Assembly (NCBI RefSeq): GCF_000620105.1
Contig: NZ_JHVK01000026.1
Span: 1-41,091 of the forward strand
Length of the DNA stretch: 41,091 nt
Origin: Microvirgula aerodenitrificans DSM 15089
GTDB taxonomy: Bacteria; Pseudomonadota; Gammaproteobacteria; Burkholderiales; Aquaspirillaceae
Reading direction: 5' to 3'
The notes beneath the pieces are model-generated. The model saw nothing but the letters and a program-made list of their open reading frames with translations. It did not search any database and was not told where the DNA came from. Position numbers and translations under genes: made by a program. Positions 32,344 to 41,091 of the stretch are shown here, piece after piece (positions within the stretch are counted from its first letter, which is position 1; each line of letters starts with the position of its first letter).

Positions 32344-33243
32344 ATGCGCCTGACGCTCGACGCACTGCAGGTGCTGGACGCGATTGACCGCAAGGGGAGC
32401 TTCGCCGCCGCCGCCGAGGAACTGAACCGGGTGCCGTCGGCGGTCACCTATGCCGTGCAGAAGCTGGAGCAGGACCTCGACGTGCTGCTGTTCGACCGCG
32501 GCGGCCATCGCGCGCGGCTGACGCCGGTCGGCCAGACCCTGCTGCGCGACGGTCGCTATCTGCTCGATGCGGCGTTTTCGCTCGAGCAGCGCGTCAAGCA
32601 GCTAGCGCGCGGCTGGGAAACCGAACTGGTCATCGCCTGCGGCGACTGGGTGCCGGTGACCCGGCTGTACCCGCTGGTCAGGGAGTTCGACGCCATCAAT
32701 GCCGGCACGCGGATCAAGTTCCTGCACGAAGTCTTCGGCGGCGCCTGGGACGCGCTGATCAGCAAACGGGCCCATCTCGCCATTGGCGCTTCCGAAGCAG
32801 CCCCGACCGGCGTCTTCAGCCGGCAGATGAGCCATGCCGACTTCCTGTTCGCCGTTGCCCCCGACCATCCGCTGGCGCAGGAGGCGCAGCCGCTGCCGCC
32901 GCACGTGATCCGTCGCTTCCGCGCCGTGGTCGCCGCCGACAGCTCGCGCACTCTGGCACCACGCACCTCGGCCCTGCTGTCCGGGCAGGACACGCTGACC
33001 GTGCCGAGACTGGAAGACAAGCTGGCCGCGCAGATTGCCGGTCTAGGCGTCGGCTTCCTGCCGGCACAACTGGCGCATGATGCGCTGGAACGGGGCGACC
33101 TGGTGGAGCTGCTGCTGGAAGAACCGCTGCACAGCACGCCGATTTCCTATGCCTGGGCCGAAAAACGCCCGGCCCGTGCGCTGTCGTGGTGGCTGAAGCG
33201 ACTGGCTGAACCCGATATGCCGGATCGGCTGCTGCTGCCATGA
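32344..33243 (+). CDS. LysR-family transcriptional regulator
   Basis: A 299-residue regulator with an N-terminal winged helix-turn-helix (ALQVLDAIDRKGSFAAAAEELN, in part, then VPSAVTYAVQKLEQDL) and a periplasmic-binding-like effector domain beginning near residue 90 (ELVIACGDWVP). The start is fixed by AAGGAG at about eight bases. It lies directly downstream of hprA on the same strand, an unusual cis arrangement for LysR genes, which are more often divergent. Its TGA overlaps the next gene's ATG (ATGA). It may control the operon, a distant target, or both; the ligand is unknown. Confidence 0.92.
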   Translation: MRLTLDALQVLDAIDRKGSFAAAAEELNRVPSAVTYAVQKLEQDLDVLLFDRGGHRARLTPVGQTLLRDGRYLLDAAFSLEQRVKQLARGWETELVIACGDWVPVTRLYPLVREFDAINAGTRIKFLHEVFGGAWDALISKRAHLAIGASEAAPTGVFSRQMSHADFLFAVAPDHPLAQEAQPLPPHVIRRFRAVVAADSSRTLAPRTSALLSGQDTLTVPRLEDKLAAQIAGLGVGFLPAQLAHDALERGDLVELLLEEPLHSTPISYAWAEKRPARALSWWLKRLAEPDMPDRLLLP

Positions 33244-33998
33244 ACACTCCCGGCGCGACCCTCATCGCCATCCCGGGCCAGTCAGAACGACTGGACTGGG
33301 TGCGCGAGCGACTGGACCACCAGGGTCTGGCCGCGATGCGGGTCACGGCGCCGCCGGTCGGCGACGCCACGCTGCTGATTGGCGACGCCACCGGCTGGAA
33401 CTGGCTGTGTGCGGCCCCTCCCGCCTCCGGACCGCGCTGCTTTGTCGATGTCTCCGGTGACTGGTTCGGGCAGATCGCGGCCCGGGCCGCGCAGGCAGCC
33501 ACCTTCCGCTGCACCTATCTGGAACTGGCCGGCCCCTGGCACCCCTGCGGTGCCACGCTCGGCTTCGGACTGGCCGTCGGCAGCGACGACCCGGCCGCCA
33601 TTGATACCTGCCGTCCGCTGCTGGACGCACTGGCACCGACGGCCGGGCTGTTCGCCGTGGTCGGTCGCGCCGGCGCGGCCAGCTTCAGCTACGGCATCGC
33701 CGAAGCAGTACGCCATCTTTGGCTGAGCCAGCTCGCTCCGTGGTCAACCCTGTCACCGGAAACCCTGGACATCACCCACTGGGTGGATCGCCTGCGCCAG
33801 CACGACACCCAGCTCGAACCGCTGCTGACCGCCGCACAATGCTGGCGCAGACTGTCGCCACCGGACGAGGGCCCGCCCCCTTTTGCCGATGCGCTGGCCG
33901 ACTGGCTGATTGCCTGCCTGCCGCTGGCCAGCGAGATGGATCGCCGCCTGGCCGTCTGGCTGCAACAGGCGGCGGACAGCAGCACTCAGCCGGCGTGA
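33240..33998 (+). CDS. Diverged 3-hydroxyisobutyrate dehydrogenase-like protein, probably catalytically altered
   Basis: A 252-residue protein whose middle resembles the HIBADH/6-phosphogluconate dehydrogenase family: FVDVSGDW, then LELAGPWHPCGATLGFGLAVGSDD (in part) and LFAVVGRAGAASFSYGIAEAV. No N-terminal GxGxxG nucleotide-binding motif is present. At the position of the catalytic lysine (GAGxxxK in active members) it reads GAASFSYG. It may be a pseudoenzyme, a sensor, or a different activity on the same fold. It is coupled to the LysR gene by a four-base overlap, and its 3' end overlaps the convergent mtfA gene by 13 bases. Confidence 0.6.
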   Translation: MNTPGATLIAIPGQSERLDWVRERLDHQGLAAMRVTAPPVGDATLLIGDATGWNWLCAAPPASGPRCFVDVSGDWFGQIAARAAQAATFRCTYLELAGPWHPCGATLGFGLAVGSDDPAAIDTCRPLLDALAPTAGLFAVVGRAGAASFSYGIAEAVRHLWLSQLAPWSTLSPETLDITHWVDRLRQHDTQLEPLLTAAQCWRRLSPPDEGPPPFADALADWLIACLPLASEMDRRLAVWLQQAADSSTQPA

Positions 33999-34798
33999 AC
34001 CGGCGGCAGCAGCGCATCGAGCGGCAAGTCCGGCAGCCGCAGCGCCGGGTCCTGACGGTAGAAACGAACCATTTGCTCGTACACCGCCGGATAATCGCGA
34101 CGCACCCAGTGCGGCGCCTCAAAGAAATATTCTGACAGGACGGCAAAGAATTCGGCCGGTGCCTCGCTGGCGTACGGGTCCAGCCAGCCATCCCGCCCGT
34201 GATCGACATCGTGGCAGAAGCGCTCATAGGCACGGCCGAAAGCATCCGACCAGTCGCGGGCATGCATGCCGGCATGCAGCGGCGGACAGCCGTTGGCAGT
34301 GCCGTCCAGCATGTCGAGTTTGTGCGCACACTCATGGATGACCACATTCCAGCCATCGAGCAGCGGCGAGTGCGCGCTGTCCGGCCACGACAGCAGCAGC
34401 GGGCCATCGCCGCGCGCCTGGCCGATCAGCTCCTGCTCGCCCTCATGCACCAGACCGAATTCGTCCCCCCAGGCTTCGCGGGTCAGGAAGGCATCCGGAT
34501 AGACCACGATGGTCTGCCAGTCGCCATAACTGTCCAGATCCAGTGCCAGGATCGGCAACGCCGCCTGCATGGCAATGCACAGCGCCATGTCGTAGCTGAC
34601 CGCGTAATCACCGGCACCGGCAAAATCCTTGTCAGCCAGCAGCCATGCGGTCCGCTGATACAGCGCCTGCAGCGCCGTCGCGTCCAGCCCGGCCAGCAGC
34701 GGCATCGCCGCCACCTCGCGCGCCCACCGTGCCCGGTCTATCGGCTCTCCAGCCAGTGCTTTTTTCATTCGACGCCGGCGCCAGAATCCGAATAACAT
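33986..34798 (-). CDS. mtfA: Zinc metallopeptidase MtfA
   Basis: Cytosolic zincin that in Escherichia coli binds and inactivates the glucose-system repressor Mlc. The 270-residue product has the HExxH zinc motif at 155-159 (VVIHECAHKLDMLDG) and a downstream SEAPAEFFAVLSEYFFE segment supplying the further ligand. The N-terminus is LFGFWRRRRMKKAL, as in relatives. The ATG at 34798 has a perfect GGAGG five to six bases upstream, better than any in-frame alternative. It is divergent from nudC. Confidence 0.93.
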   Translation of the reverse strand: MLFGFWRRRRMKKALAGEPIDRARWAREVAAMPLLAGLDATALQALYQRTAWLLADKDFAGAGDYAVSYDMALCIAMQAALPILALDLDSYGDWQTIVVYPDAFLTREAWGDEFGLVHEGEQELIGQARGDGPLLLSWPDSAHSPLLDGWNVVIHECAHKLDMLDGTANGCPPLHAGMHARDWSDAFGRAYERFCHDVDHGRDGWLDPYASEAPAEFFAVLSEYFFEAPHWVRRDYPAVYEQMVRFYRQDPALRLPDLPLDALLPPVHAG

Positions 34799-34883
34799 CG
34801 CAATCCTCCGTATCAGACTGCGGCATTCTCGGTTGCGCCCTGCCCCCACGGCAAGGCTTCAGCGCGGATGTCCCCGGAATACC

Positions 34884-35663
34884 ATGCCGTTCACGCTGTC
34901 CGCCCCATCCGTCACCACCCCGGCCATCGCCATCATCTGGCTTGGCGACAACCTGCTGCTGACAGACCAGCAGCTTCCCGCGCTCTCGAGCGCCCTGCCA
35001 CTGACCGGCATCCGTCCCATTGGCGACTTCGATGGCCAGCCGGTCGTGACCGGTTCGCTGGTCGGCGAACCGCCACCGGGCGCCTTGTGGGTACCGTTGC
35101 GCCAGGCGTTCTCGCTGCTGGCGGATGAGTGGGCGCCGGCACTGGTCCGGGCACGACAGCTGCACCGTTTCGATCGCGAACACCGTTTCTGTTCGGTCTG
35201 CGCCCATCCGCTCGACAATCACCCTCATGACAGCGGCAAAGGGTGTCCGAGCTGTGGTGCCGCCTATTACCCGAAGCTGGCGCCGGCGATGATGGTGGTC
35301 GTGACCCGCGGCCGCGAATTGCTGCTGGCCCGCGCGCCGCACTTTCCGGCAGACATGTATTCGGCGCTGGCCGGTTTTGTCGAAGCCGGCGAAACGCTGG
35401 AAGCCTGCGTCCACCGAGAGGTGATGGAAGAAGTCGGCTTGCGCATCGGCAACCTGCGCTATGCCGGCTCGCAATCCTGGCCCTTCCCGCATTCGCTGAT
35501 GCTGGCTTTTATAGCCGATTACCACAGCGGCGACATCGTGCCGCAAGAAGGGGAAATTGCCGATGCGCAGTGGTTCGCAGTGGATCGTCTGCCTGCCATC
35601 CCCGCCCGGCACAGCATTGCCCACTGGCTGATCGGTCAGGCAGTTGCCGGCATCCCGCGCTGA
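34884..35663 (+). CDS. nudC: NAD+/NADH pyrophosphatase (NudC), mRNA de-NADding type
   Basis: Nudix hydrolase that cleaves NAD(H) and removes NAD caps from RNA 5' ends. The 259-residue product has a zinc ribbon with C103, C106, C121 and C124, a Nudix box from about 164 (GFVEAGETLEACVHREVMEEVG, in part) and the NudC signature SQSWPFPHSLML. The length is standard for NudC. The ATG at 34884 is chosen over an in-frame start at 34833 that adds low-complexity residues. It ends 11 bases from the convergent RHS gene. Confidence 0.95.
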   Translation: MPFTLSAPSVTTPAIAIIWLGDNLLLTDQQLPALSSALPLTGIRPIGDFDGQPVVTGSLVGEPPPGALWVPLRQAFSLLADEWAPALVRARQLHRFDREHRFCSVCAHPLDNHPHDSGKGCPSCGAAYYPKLAPAMMVVVTRGRELLLARAPHFPADMYSALAGFVEAGETLEACVHREVMEEVGLRIGNLRYAGSQSWPFPHSLMLAFIADYHSGDIVPQEGEIADAQWFAVDRLPAIPARHSIAHWLIGQAVAGIPR

Positions 35664-35674
35664 GCAGCGGCCAA

Positions 35675-38600
35675 TCACAATCCCTTCATCTGGAATGGAA
35701 TATTCACGGCCAGGTCGAAGCTCATCCCATAGGCATTCTGACCGCTGATATTGAACAAATACCGGACATTGAAAGTGTACTTGCTCTTGTAGGGGCGGTC
35801 ATAGCGGTAGCTCAATGACGGGCGGCCGCGTGCAATCTGGTTGCCATTGGGAAGCCCCAGACAGGGGCTGACCCGGATCTCCCCCTCGGTATCGATATGC
35901 GTGATGAACACCACCTCCTCTCCGAGGCGATGGTAAAGCGTGTAGCCCGGTTTCTCCGGGGAGGTGCTCGCAGTATTCAATGAGAAAAAGATATTGCTGC
36001 CATCATAGTAGTTCAGCAACTCCAATGTACTGGCCTTATCTGTCTGCAGCGATCGTGCCACATTCCCATGCGCATCATAAAAATAATTCCGCAGATGCGT
36101 TTCATCGCCCGGTGTAATGGTCTGCAAGACCTGGACAATATTATCCTCCCCGGCATAGGAATAATTATCAACCATGGAGAGTTCGCCAATGGTGTAGCGT
36201 TTGGTAATAAGCTGGCCTTCTGCACTATAGGTAAAATCGACCACCTTTGGCACCGCCAGTCTGGCCCATGCATTTTTGTTGTCTATACGCAGCAACCTGA
36301 AATTGTTCGTGTATGAATAGGTGGATTCATTGCTGACGCCTTCTATTTCCGTCAGCAATTTTTTCATATTTCCCATCTTGTCCATGAAAAATTTTTGACT
36401 GGCTATTTTATTGCCATATTCATCAAAAAAGACCATATCCCCATGCCGGCTCCAGCTTTGCAACTGCCCGAGTCTTGTATAACGATATCTTTCAGACCAG
36501 TTGAATGTGCTCGTGGCAGAGAATTTGTTTTTCAATCGTGTCAGCAAGTGGTGGGCATCATATTCAAATTGGCACTCCAGGATCTGATCCTGTTTTTTTG
36601 TTTTCCTGGGAGTGGCCCCCACCTCAAACTGATGAAAAAACGAAACTTCGCTGACCGTATTATATCGGGCATGATAATGTCTTTTATGAATTAATGGCTT
36701 GAGATTTCCGGCAGAGGGCTGATTGCTGTACAGATAACTCTCATGCTCGATCATTCCGATATCTCCATACTGATTTCTGGAAATAACGGAAGAAGAAAGC
36801 ACGGTATCATTGTACAGAAATCTGGCAGACGTCAGCTGCCCACGGGAGTTGAAACCATTAAAACGCGAGAAGGTGACAGAGGGCGCGGGTTTGATGACAG
36901 AGCCCTCCCGAAGTCCGCGCAGGGTGAGTGTGTGCGCATGACTGTATTTGTTTCTGTCTGGCAGGACACACTCTCCGCTTTCCTCGGTCAGAATCCCGAA
37001 CAGATTGTAAGCATATAGTTGCCTGAACTCAAAAAAAGGCTGTCCGGTCTCTCTGTCCTGCGATATGTTTTTTGCGCTCAACAGACGCCCCGTGGCCGGA
37101 TCATACGTGAATTCACGCAGCGCCATCCAGGGCGCGCCTCTTTTATCAAGCCGGACTTTCCGGCTGACAAGTTTGTCGAACAACGCATCGTATTGATATT
37201 CGATATAACGCCCGTCTTTCACGCACTGACTGCCGGGGCGAGTATAGACCGCAGAATTGGCATAGTCATACAGCGTGGTGACACCTGCCGTCGTTGTCGA
37301 GATTTCACGGTCCAGGCCATCATGGCTTTTTTCACCCACGACAACGCCATCAATGGAAATCCTGGCCACAAGGTTTCCCATGCTGTGGGCCGCGTATTCA
37401 GTCGCCTGCTTGCCACTCTCCAGGCCTGCCTGCATGATCTTCCGATCGAAATCATCATAGGCATAGCGCACCAGCTCCCTGTCCGTTTCACTGGATGAGA
37501 TCATGCGAAGAAAATTGTCATACGCAAACTTCTCCGTGATGTCTGCATGGACTGCATCAACAGGGCTGAAGGTTTTACGTTGCACCAGCAAACCATATTT
37601 ATCATGGAAAAAAGTTTTCCTTACCGAGCCTGGCTCATGATCAATGGCAAGCGTACTTCTGAAAACATCGGTCACGTCCATATCGTACCGATACCGGTCC
37701 ACACTGTTATCGGCATGAATTTCCTTGACTATCTCGTCATAAATATTCCATTTGGAATTCTCTTCCTTGGCATATTTTTTCAGTATCGCCCCCGAATGCT
37801 CTTCCAGCAGATAATCGTACAGTGTCTTTTTTATCTGTTGACCCAGATTATTGTATTTTGATGCAGCCATCTCACGCCGAATCAGTATTTTTTTCTCACC
37901 CCCCACCATGAAAGCAATTTCTTCCTTTACAATATTCCCCAATCCGTCGTATGTATATATTTCGCTGAATTTATTAGTCGAACTCGTGATGGTTTTTTCA
38001 TTGATAGCCGGAGAATAAGTCGTCGTTTCAGAAATTTCCCCGCCCTGACTCGCCTCACGGACCGAGCTTGTTTCCCGGCCAAGGCTGTCGTATTCGTAAT
38101 CAGTAGTGATATCATTCTCATCTTCCACGCAGACAACATCACCGGTCGCCCCATCCAGAAAAAGAGAGCTGCTTATTTTTTTCCCATCAAACCCGGTAAC
38201 CGTCCGGATTCGCTTCCAGGTTTTTTTGCTTTTATACGTCATCATCGAGTCCTGAAGCGCCGTTTTTGTATTCAGATAACGGATGATTTCCGCTCCCGTG
38301 CCATCCTTTTCCTGCACCGCCTTGCCTGAAATCACAGCGCGCAATTGCCCGACAAAGGCCGGGTCCGTTTCCTCATAACTGTAGTCTTTCTTGCAGAGCA
38401 CCACTGCAGGCGGCACGGGGTTCACCGCCTGCAGTACAGAAAAAGCTTCCTGAGTGACCAGCACAAGGTCAGTTCCCGTTATCAATTTATAGGCATAGTT
38501 CCATATTTTTGTCTTTGCCCCATAACCGGACTGGCTGGACATGATGGTTCTGGATTTTACATAATTGACAAAACCATTGGGGTCCGGCGGGCAGGATCCG

Positions 38601-39943
38601 TCTTCGCCCGTTGCACCCTCATAATAAAGGCAATTTTCAACCAGCCCGTCCGGACCAGCTTGCCGCGTCACATTGGCATAATCATCGTATTCAAACGAAT
38701 AGATCCGATCAATATTCTGCGCAGCGGCATTGCCAGGCTTGACCGTTACCCGCTCTGTTTTTTTCACTGGCAGCATGAAATACGCACATTGCGCATCAAT
38801 AGCATTATCCAGTGCCAACGCATAATCGTAGTACTCCGACCTGGAGCGCTGTGCGGATTTTGGTTCCCAATCCAGGGCCGTCAGCAGGTAAAATTTGTTA
38901 TGTGTCCAGATGGTTTTCCGGGCAATTTCGGCCACCTTGTCATTTTTCTCTACCGTTTCCGAACTGGAAAACGCTGTGGAAGCAGGCAATCCTTCCAGGT
39001 TATCAACACTGTCGTTCCACTCGCTTGCAACGCCTGATCCCAGATAATTTCCTTCAGTGAAGCCATAAGTGCATTCCTGGTATGTTTCATTTTTCGGCTT
39101 GCCACTCAGATACGTACGGGTCGAGACAACGGCCAGCGCATCCCCACTGAATCCACTTGGCGCAGACAGCATGCCATAGTTTATATAAGCAATGGTTTTG
39201 TACTCGACACAGGCATTGAAAAATGTAATTGCCAGATAATTGTCATTATGGATTTCATACCCCATTTTGTAAATTATAATTTCGGACATCCCCTCGGCCA
39301 CCGCAACGCTATCCAGCTGCCGGACATCACTGCTCCATCGCGTCATCGCATATGAAAAAACGCCTCGTGGCGTATTGACCTGAATCTTCTCCTTTCCTGT
39401 TCCGGCAACGGGCTCCAGCACTTCAGCGGACAAGACGACGATGCCCTCATCATCAATCATCGTAAACGCACCGTTGGCGGCCCAAGTAATATCAAGCGTC
39501 TTCCCATTCGCGCCTGTGATCGTGACCACTTGGCCGTTATCTATGGCTTCCATCAAGCCATTCTTGTAGACAACAGTGTACAGGTCATTTTCTTTCATCA
39601 CCTTGAACGTATTCGTTTTTTTATATTTCAGGGTTACCGTCGTATCGTCCTCTTTGTCAATTCGGTAACGGCTGCCATCCGACAACACCAGGGTTTTTAC
39701 AACATTACCTTCTGTATCGTTTTCTTCGTCCACTCTGGACAGGCTTAATTCCCACCCCGTTCCAAAACCGTAGTCCTTGTTATTGAACTGATTGAAACGA
39801 AGATAGAGTTCAAAATTTGGCCCCTGTAAATCATTGGCAAACACATGCGCCAGCTTCAAATTTTGAATGTACATTAGCGTACAAGGATTTACGCCATTGA
39901 TTGACCAGTCAATCAGGCTGAATACGTTGGAATAAAAAAGCAT
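35675..39943 (-). CDS. RHS/YD-repeat protein without RHS core, AT-rich
   Basis: A 1422-residue protein built from YD/RHS repeats that form a shell-like beta-cage. The N-terminal block (SINGVNPCTLMY, NDLQGPNFELYLRFN, DYGFGTGWELSLSRVD) matches the entry domain of large RHS 'sugar-binding' proteins. YD units such as DYEYDSLGRETSS, YTYDGLGNIVKE and RYAYDDFDRKIMQ follow. There is no DPxG core-closing motif and no recognisable toxin domain; the end is IPFQMKGL. Base composition is far from its neighbours: 21 G+C of 60 at 37801-37860. The ATG at 39943 has GGAG five bases upstream and lies 15 bases after the upstream RHS stop, so both form one operon. Recent horizontal acquisition is likely; function unknown. 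Confidence 0.85.
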   Translation of the reverse strand: MLFYSNVFSLIDWSINGVNPCTLMYIQNLKLAHVFANDLQGPNFELYLRFNQFNNKDYGFGTGWELSLSRVDEENDTEGNVVKTLVLSDGSRYRIDKEDDTTVTLKYKKTNTFKVMKENDLYTVVYKNGLMEAIDNGQVVTITGANGKTLDITWAANGAFTMIDDEGIVVLSAEVLEPVAGTGKEKIQVNTPRGVFSYAMTRWSSDVRQLDSVAVAEGMSEIIIYKMGYEIHNDNYLAITFFNACVEYKTIAYINYGMLSAPSGFSGDALAVVSTRTYLSGKPKNETYQECTYGFTEGNYLGSGVASEWNDSVDNLEGLPASTAFSSSETVEKNDKVAEIARKTIWTHNKFYLLTALDWEPKSAQRSRSEYYDYALALDNAIDAQCAYFMLPVKKTERVTVKPGNAAAQNIDRIYSFEYDDYANVTRQAGPDGLVENCLYYEGATGEDGSCPPDPNGFVNYVKSRTIMSSQSGYGAKTKIWNYAYKLITGTDLVLVTQEAFSVLQAVNPVPPAVVLCKKDYSYEETDPAFVGQLRAVISGKAVQEKDGTGAEIIRYLNTKTALQDSMMTYKSKKTWKRIRTVTGFDGKKISSSLFLDGATGDVVCVEDENDITTDYEYDSLGRETSSVREASQGGEISETTTYSPAINEKTITSSTNKFSEIYTYDGLGNIVKEEIAFMVGGEKKILIRREMAASKYNNLGQQIKKTLYDYLLEEHSGAILKKYAKEENSKWNIYDEIVKEIHADNSVDRYRYDMDVTDVFRSTLAIDHEPGSVRKTFFHDKYGLLVQRKTFSPVDAVHADITEKFAYDNFLRMISSSETDRELVRYAYDDFDRKIMQAGLESGKQATEYAAHSMGNLVARISIDGVVVGEKSHDGLDREISTTTAGVTTLYDYANSAVYTRPGSQCVKDGRYIEYQYDALFDKLVSRKVRLDKRGAPWMALREFTYDPATGRLLSAKNISQDRETGQPFFEFRQLYAYNLFGILTEESGECVLPDRNKYSHAHTLTLRGLREGSVIKPAPSVTFSRFNGFNSRGQLTSARFLYNDTVLSSSVISRNQYGDIGMIEHESYLYSNQPSAGNLKPLIHKRHYHARYNTVSEVSFFHQFEVGATPRKTKKQDQILECQFEYDAHHLLTRLKNKFSATSTFNWSERYRYTRLGQLQSWSRHGDMVFFDEYGNKIASQKFFMDKMGNMKKLLTEIEGVSNESTYSYTNNFRLLRIDNKNAWARLAVPKVVDFTYSAEGQLITKRYTIGELSMVDNYSYAGEDNIVQVLQTITPGDETHLRNYFYDAHGNVARSLQTDKASTLELLNYYDGSNIFFSLNTASTSPEKPGYTLYHRLGEEVVFITHIDTEGEIRVSPCLGLPNGNQIARGRPSLSYRYDRPYKSKYTFNVRYLFNISGQNAYGMSFDLAVNIPFQMKGL

Positions 39944-39958
39944 GATCACTCCGCCGAG

Positions 39959-41091
39959 TCAAAATGAGAGTGCAAATTTGTCCTTCAAACTGGCCATCCA
40001 GTCATTTTGCACCGACTGTGCTGAATAAGCAGAATAAGGAAACGACCCCAATGATGTCCGTCCTCCCTGCGCGTAACGATTGGCATAACTCTGCATGAAA
40101 TATTTCTGGTGCGTAGAAAGGGTTGGGCTGCCCACTGCACCGGCAGCCTTTCTTGCCGGGATGGCTTTCAGTTTTTTCCCGATATGGCGCATCCCGTTTT
40201 TAAATCCCATGAAACTGACCGGTGCCATCAAAATGACAGCATTGACATCCAGCGCCAGCGTAATCAATTTAAAAACGTATGCGGCCTCAGGGTGGCTCTC
40301 TTCCAGCACAGTCGCCGTAATCTGTGCAAGCCGCGCCCCGATGAAAATCCCTCCACCCATCAAGGTCAAACCAAGAATGAATCCCCCCAGCGGAGCAGCC
40401 ACAATCATCGTGACCACTGTCAGCGCAATGGCCAGAACCTGCAGGGAAATATCCCACCACTGGTCCCAGCTCACGTGGCCGGACGGGTCAGCCCGATTCA
40501 CGGGGTCCCCCAGGCAATAGGCATAGGGGCTGATGCCGCCAGCGCCAAAGGGGCTCAGGCTGTCCATGGTCAGAAATCGCTGCTGGGCCGGATCGTAACT
40601 GCGTACGCCATTGCCCAGCATGTACTGCTGACTGCGTGGGCCGATCCAGTCGATACGTTCACTGCGCATGCCGATCTCCGGACGAGTATCCCCGTTCCCC
40701 GCCGGCGCCTGCAGGCCGTCGCTGTCCGGTTCGGGCTCAGGATCCGGCTCCGGTTCGCTCTCCCCCTGATAACTGTCGTTCTCGTCCTGCCCGACCACAT
40801 ACCACGGGCACGGCCGCTGCAGCCGGTAGTTGCCGTCGCCACGCTGGGTCAGCACCGGCTTCAATGTCGCATCCCGGTATTGCTGCGCAAACGGCAGAGG
40901 CGGCGCCTCGCGTGCCGGCCGGCTGCGGTCCACGCAGTAGCCCGGATACTGCAGCAGCGCCAGCCCGCCCGCGCTGCACTCGTCTCCCGCCGCCACCTGC
41001 CAGCGCACCGCCAGCGGTCCGCTGACCGCTTCCCCGCTTTCGTCGTAGACAAAGTCGCCGTTTTCGCTCAGCCGGTAGCCGTCTCCCGGTT
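39959..41091 (-). CDS. RHS-repeat protein, core C-terminus plus variable tip (5' part beyond right edge)
   Basis: The frame is open to the right edge; about 377 residues are visible. GC-rich YD-type sequence (GYRLSENGDFVYDESGE) runs to a low-complexity Glu/Pro linker. The RHS-associated core follows: YMLGNGVRSYDPAQQRFLTMDSLSPFG (in part), ISPYAYCLGDPVNRADPSG. Immediately after DPSG composition drops and the tip begins: two or three hydrophobic segments (LQVLAIALTVVTMIVAAPLGG in part) and an Ala/Lys/Ser-rich end. In RHS systems the core self-cleaves near this motif and the tip is the effector. No immunity-gene-like small frame follows; the next gene is the second RHS protein. The tip's activity is not recognisable. 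Confidence 0.9.
   Translation of the reverse strand, partial: PGDGYRLSENGDFVYDESGEAVSGPLAVRWQVAAGDECSAGGLALLQYPGYCVDRSRPAREAPPLPFAQQYRDATLKPVLTQRGDGNYRLQRPCPWYVVGQDENDSYQGESEPEPDPEPEPDSDGLQAPAGNGDTRPEIGMRSERIDWIGPRSQQYMLGNGVRSYDPAQQRFLTMDSLSPFGAGGISPYAYCLGDPVNRADPSGHVSWDQWWDISLQVLAIALTVVTMIVAAPLGGFILGLTLMGGGIFIGARLAQITATVLEESHPEAAYVFKLITLALDVNAVILMAPVSFMGFKNGMRHIGKKLKAIPARKAAGAVGSPTLSTHQKYFMQSYANRYAQGGRTSLGSFPYSAYSAQSVQNDWMASLKDKFALSF

Overview
The window is GC-rich and densely coded, with gene content typical of a motile, polar-flagellated betaproteobacterium. The content (flhB-flhA-flhF-flhG-fliA in one run, recA-recX-prmB, a DUF2788 protein, ArgP with ArgO/LysE exporters, thyA-folA with overlapping ends) fits the Neisseriales/Chromobacteriaceae best. 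That placement is inference from gene content; no rRNA or tRNA gene is visible.

Layout. 1-5408 (minus) is most of a giant two-partner-secretion exoprotein (FHA/CdiA type) whose toxin-bearing C-terminus lies beyond the left edge. 5579-7149 holds a DUF2788 membrane protein and argG. Upstream of argG is a leader (7170-7358) encoding a short peptide with eight arginines in fifteen codons, followed by a perfect intrinsic terminator. A class III Orn/Lys/Arg decarboxylase lies just upstream on the same strand. 9580-11712 is dinG, followed by a 151-bp tandem repeat and an alkyltransferase-like gene broken by one stop codon, which sits behind a UbiH-family hydroxylase. 13639-17737 holds a TauE/SafE-like membrane protein, an enoyl-CoA hydratase, and argP flanked by two LysE/ArgO exporters. 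17745-22003 is a lipoprotein, prmB, recX, recA and a liuC-like hydratase; 22157-23445 is thyA-folA.

23711-30076 is a flagellar export/regulation operon: FlhB and FlhA form the export gate, FlhF and a P-loop-degenerate FlhG-like protein set polar placement and number, and FliA is the late flagellar sigma factor. 30192-35663 holds cobA (with a terminator in its upstream leader), hprA-lysR-(HIBADH-like), mtfA and nudC. 35675-41091 (minus) is an RHS locus: a GC-rich RHS core running off the right edge, an AT-rich C-terminal tip, and a second AT-rich RHS/YD-repeat gene of 1422 codons.

Themes. Arginine and basic amino acids recur: decarboxylase, argG with an apparent ribosome-mediated attenuator, argP and two exporters. 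Both ends of the window carry large polymorphic surface/toxin proteins. The best candidate for an undescribed system is the argG leader, where the Arg-codon hairpin, an alternative antiterminator pairing and the terminator can all be read directly from the sequence.
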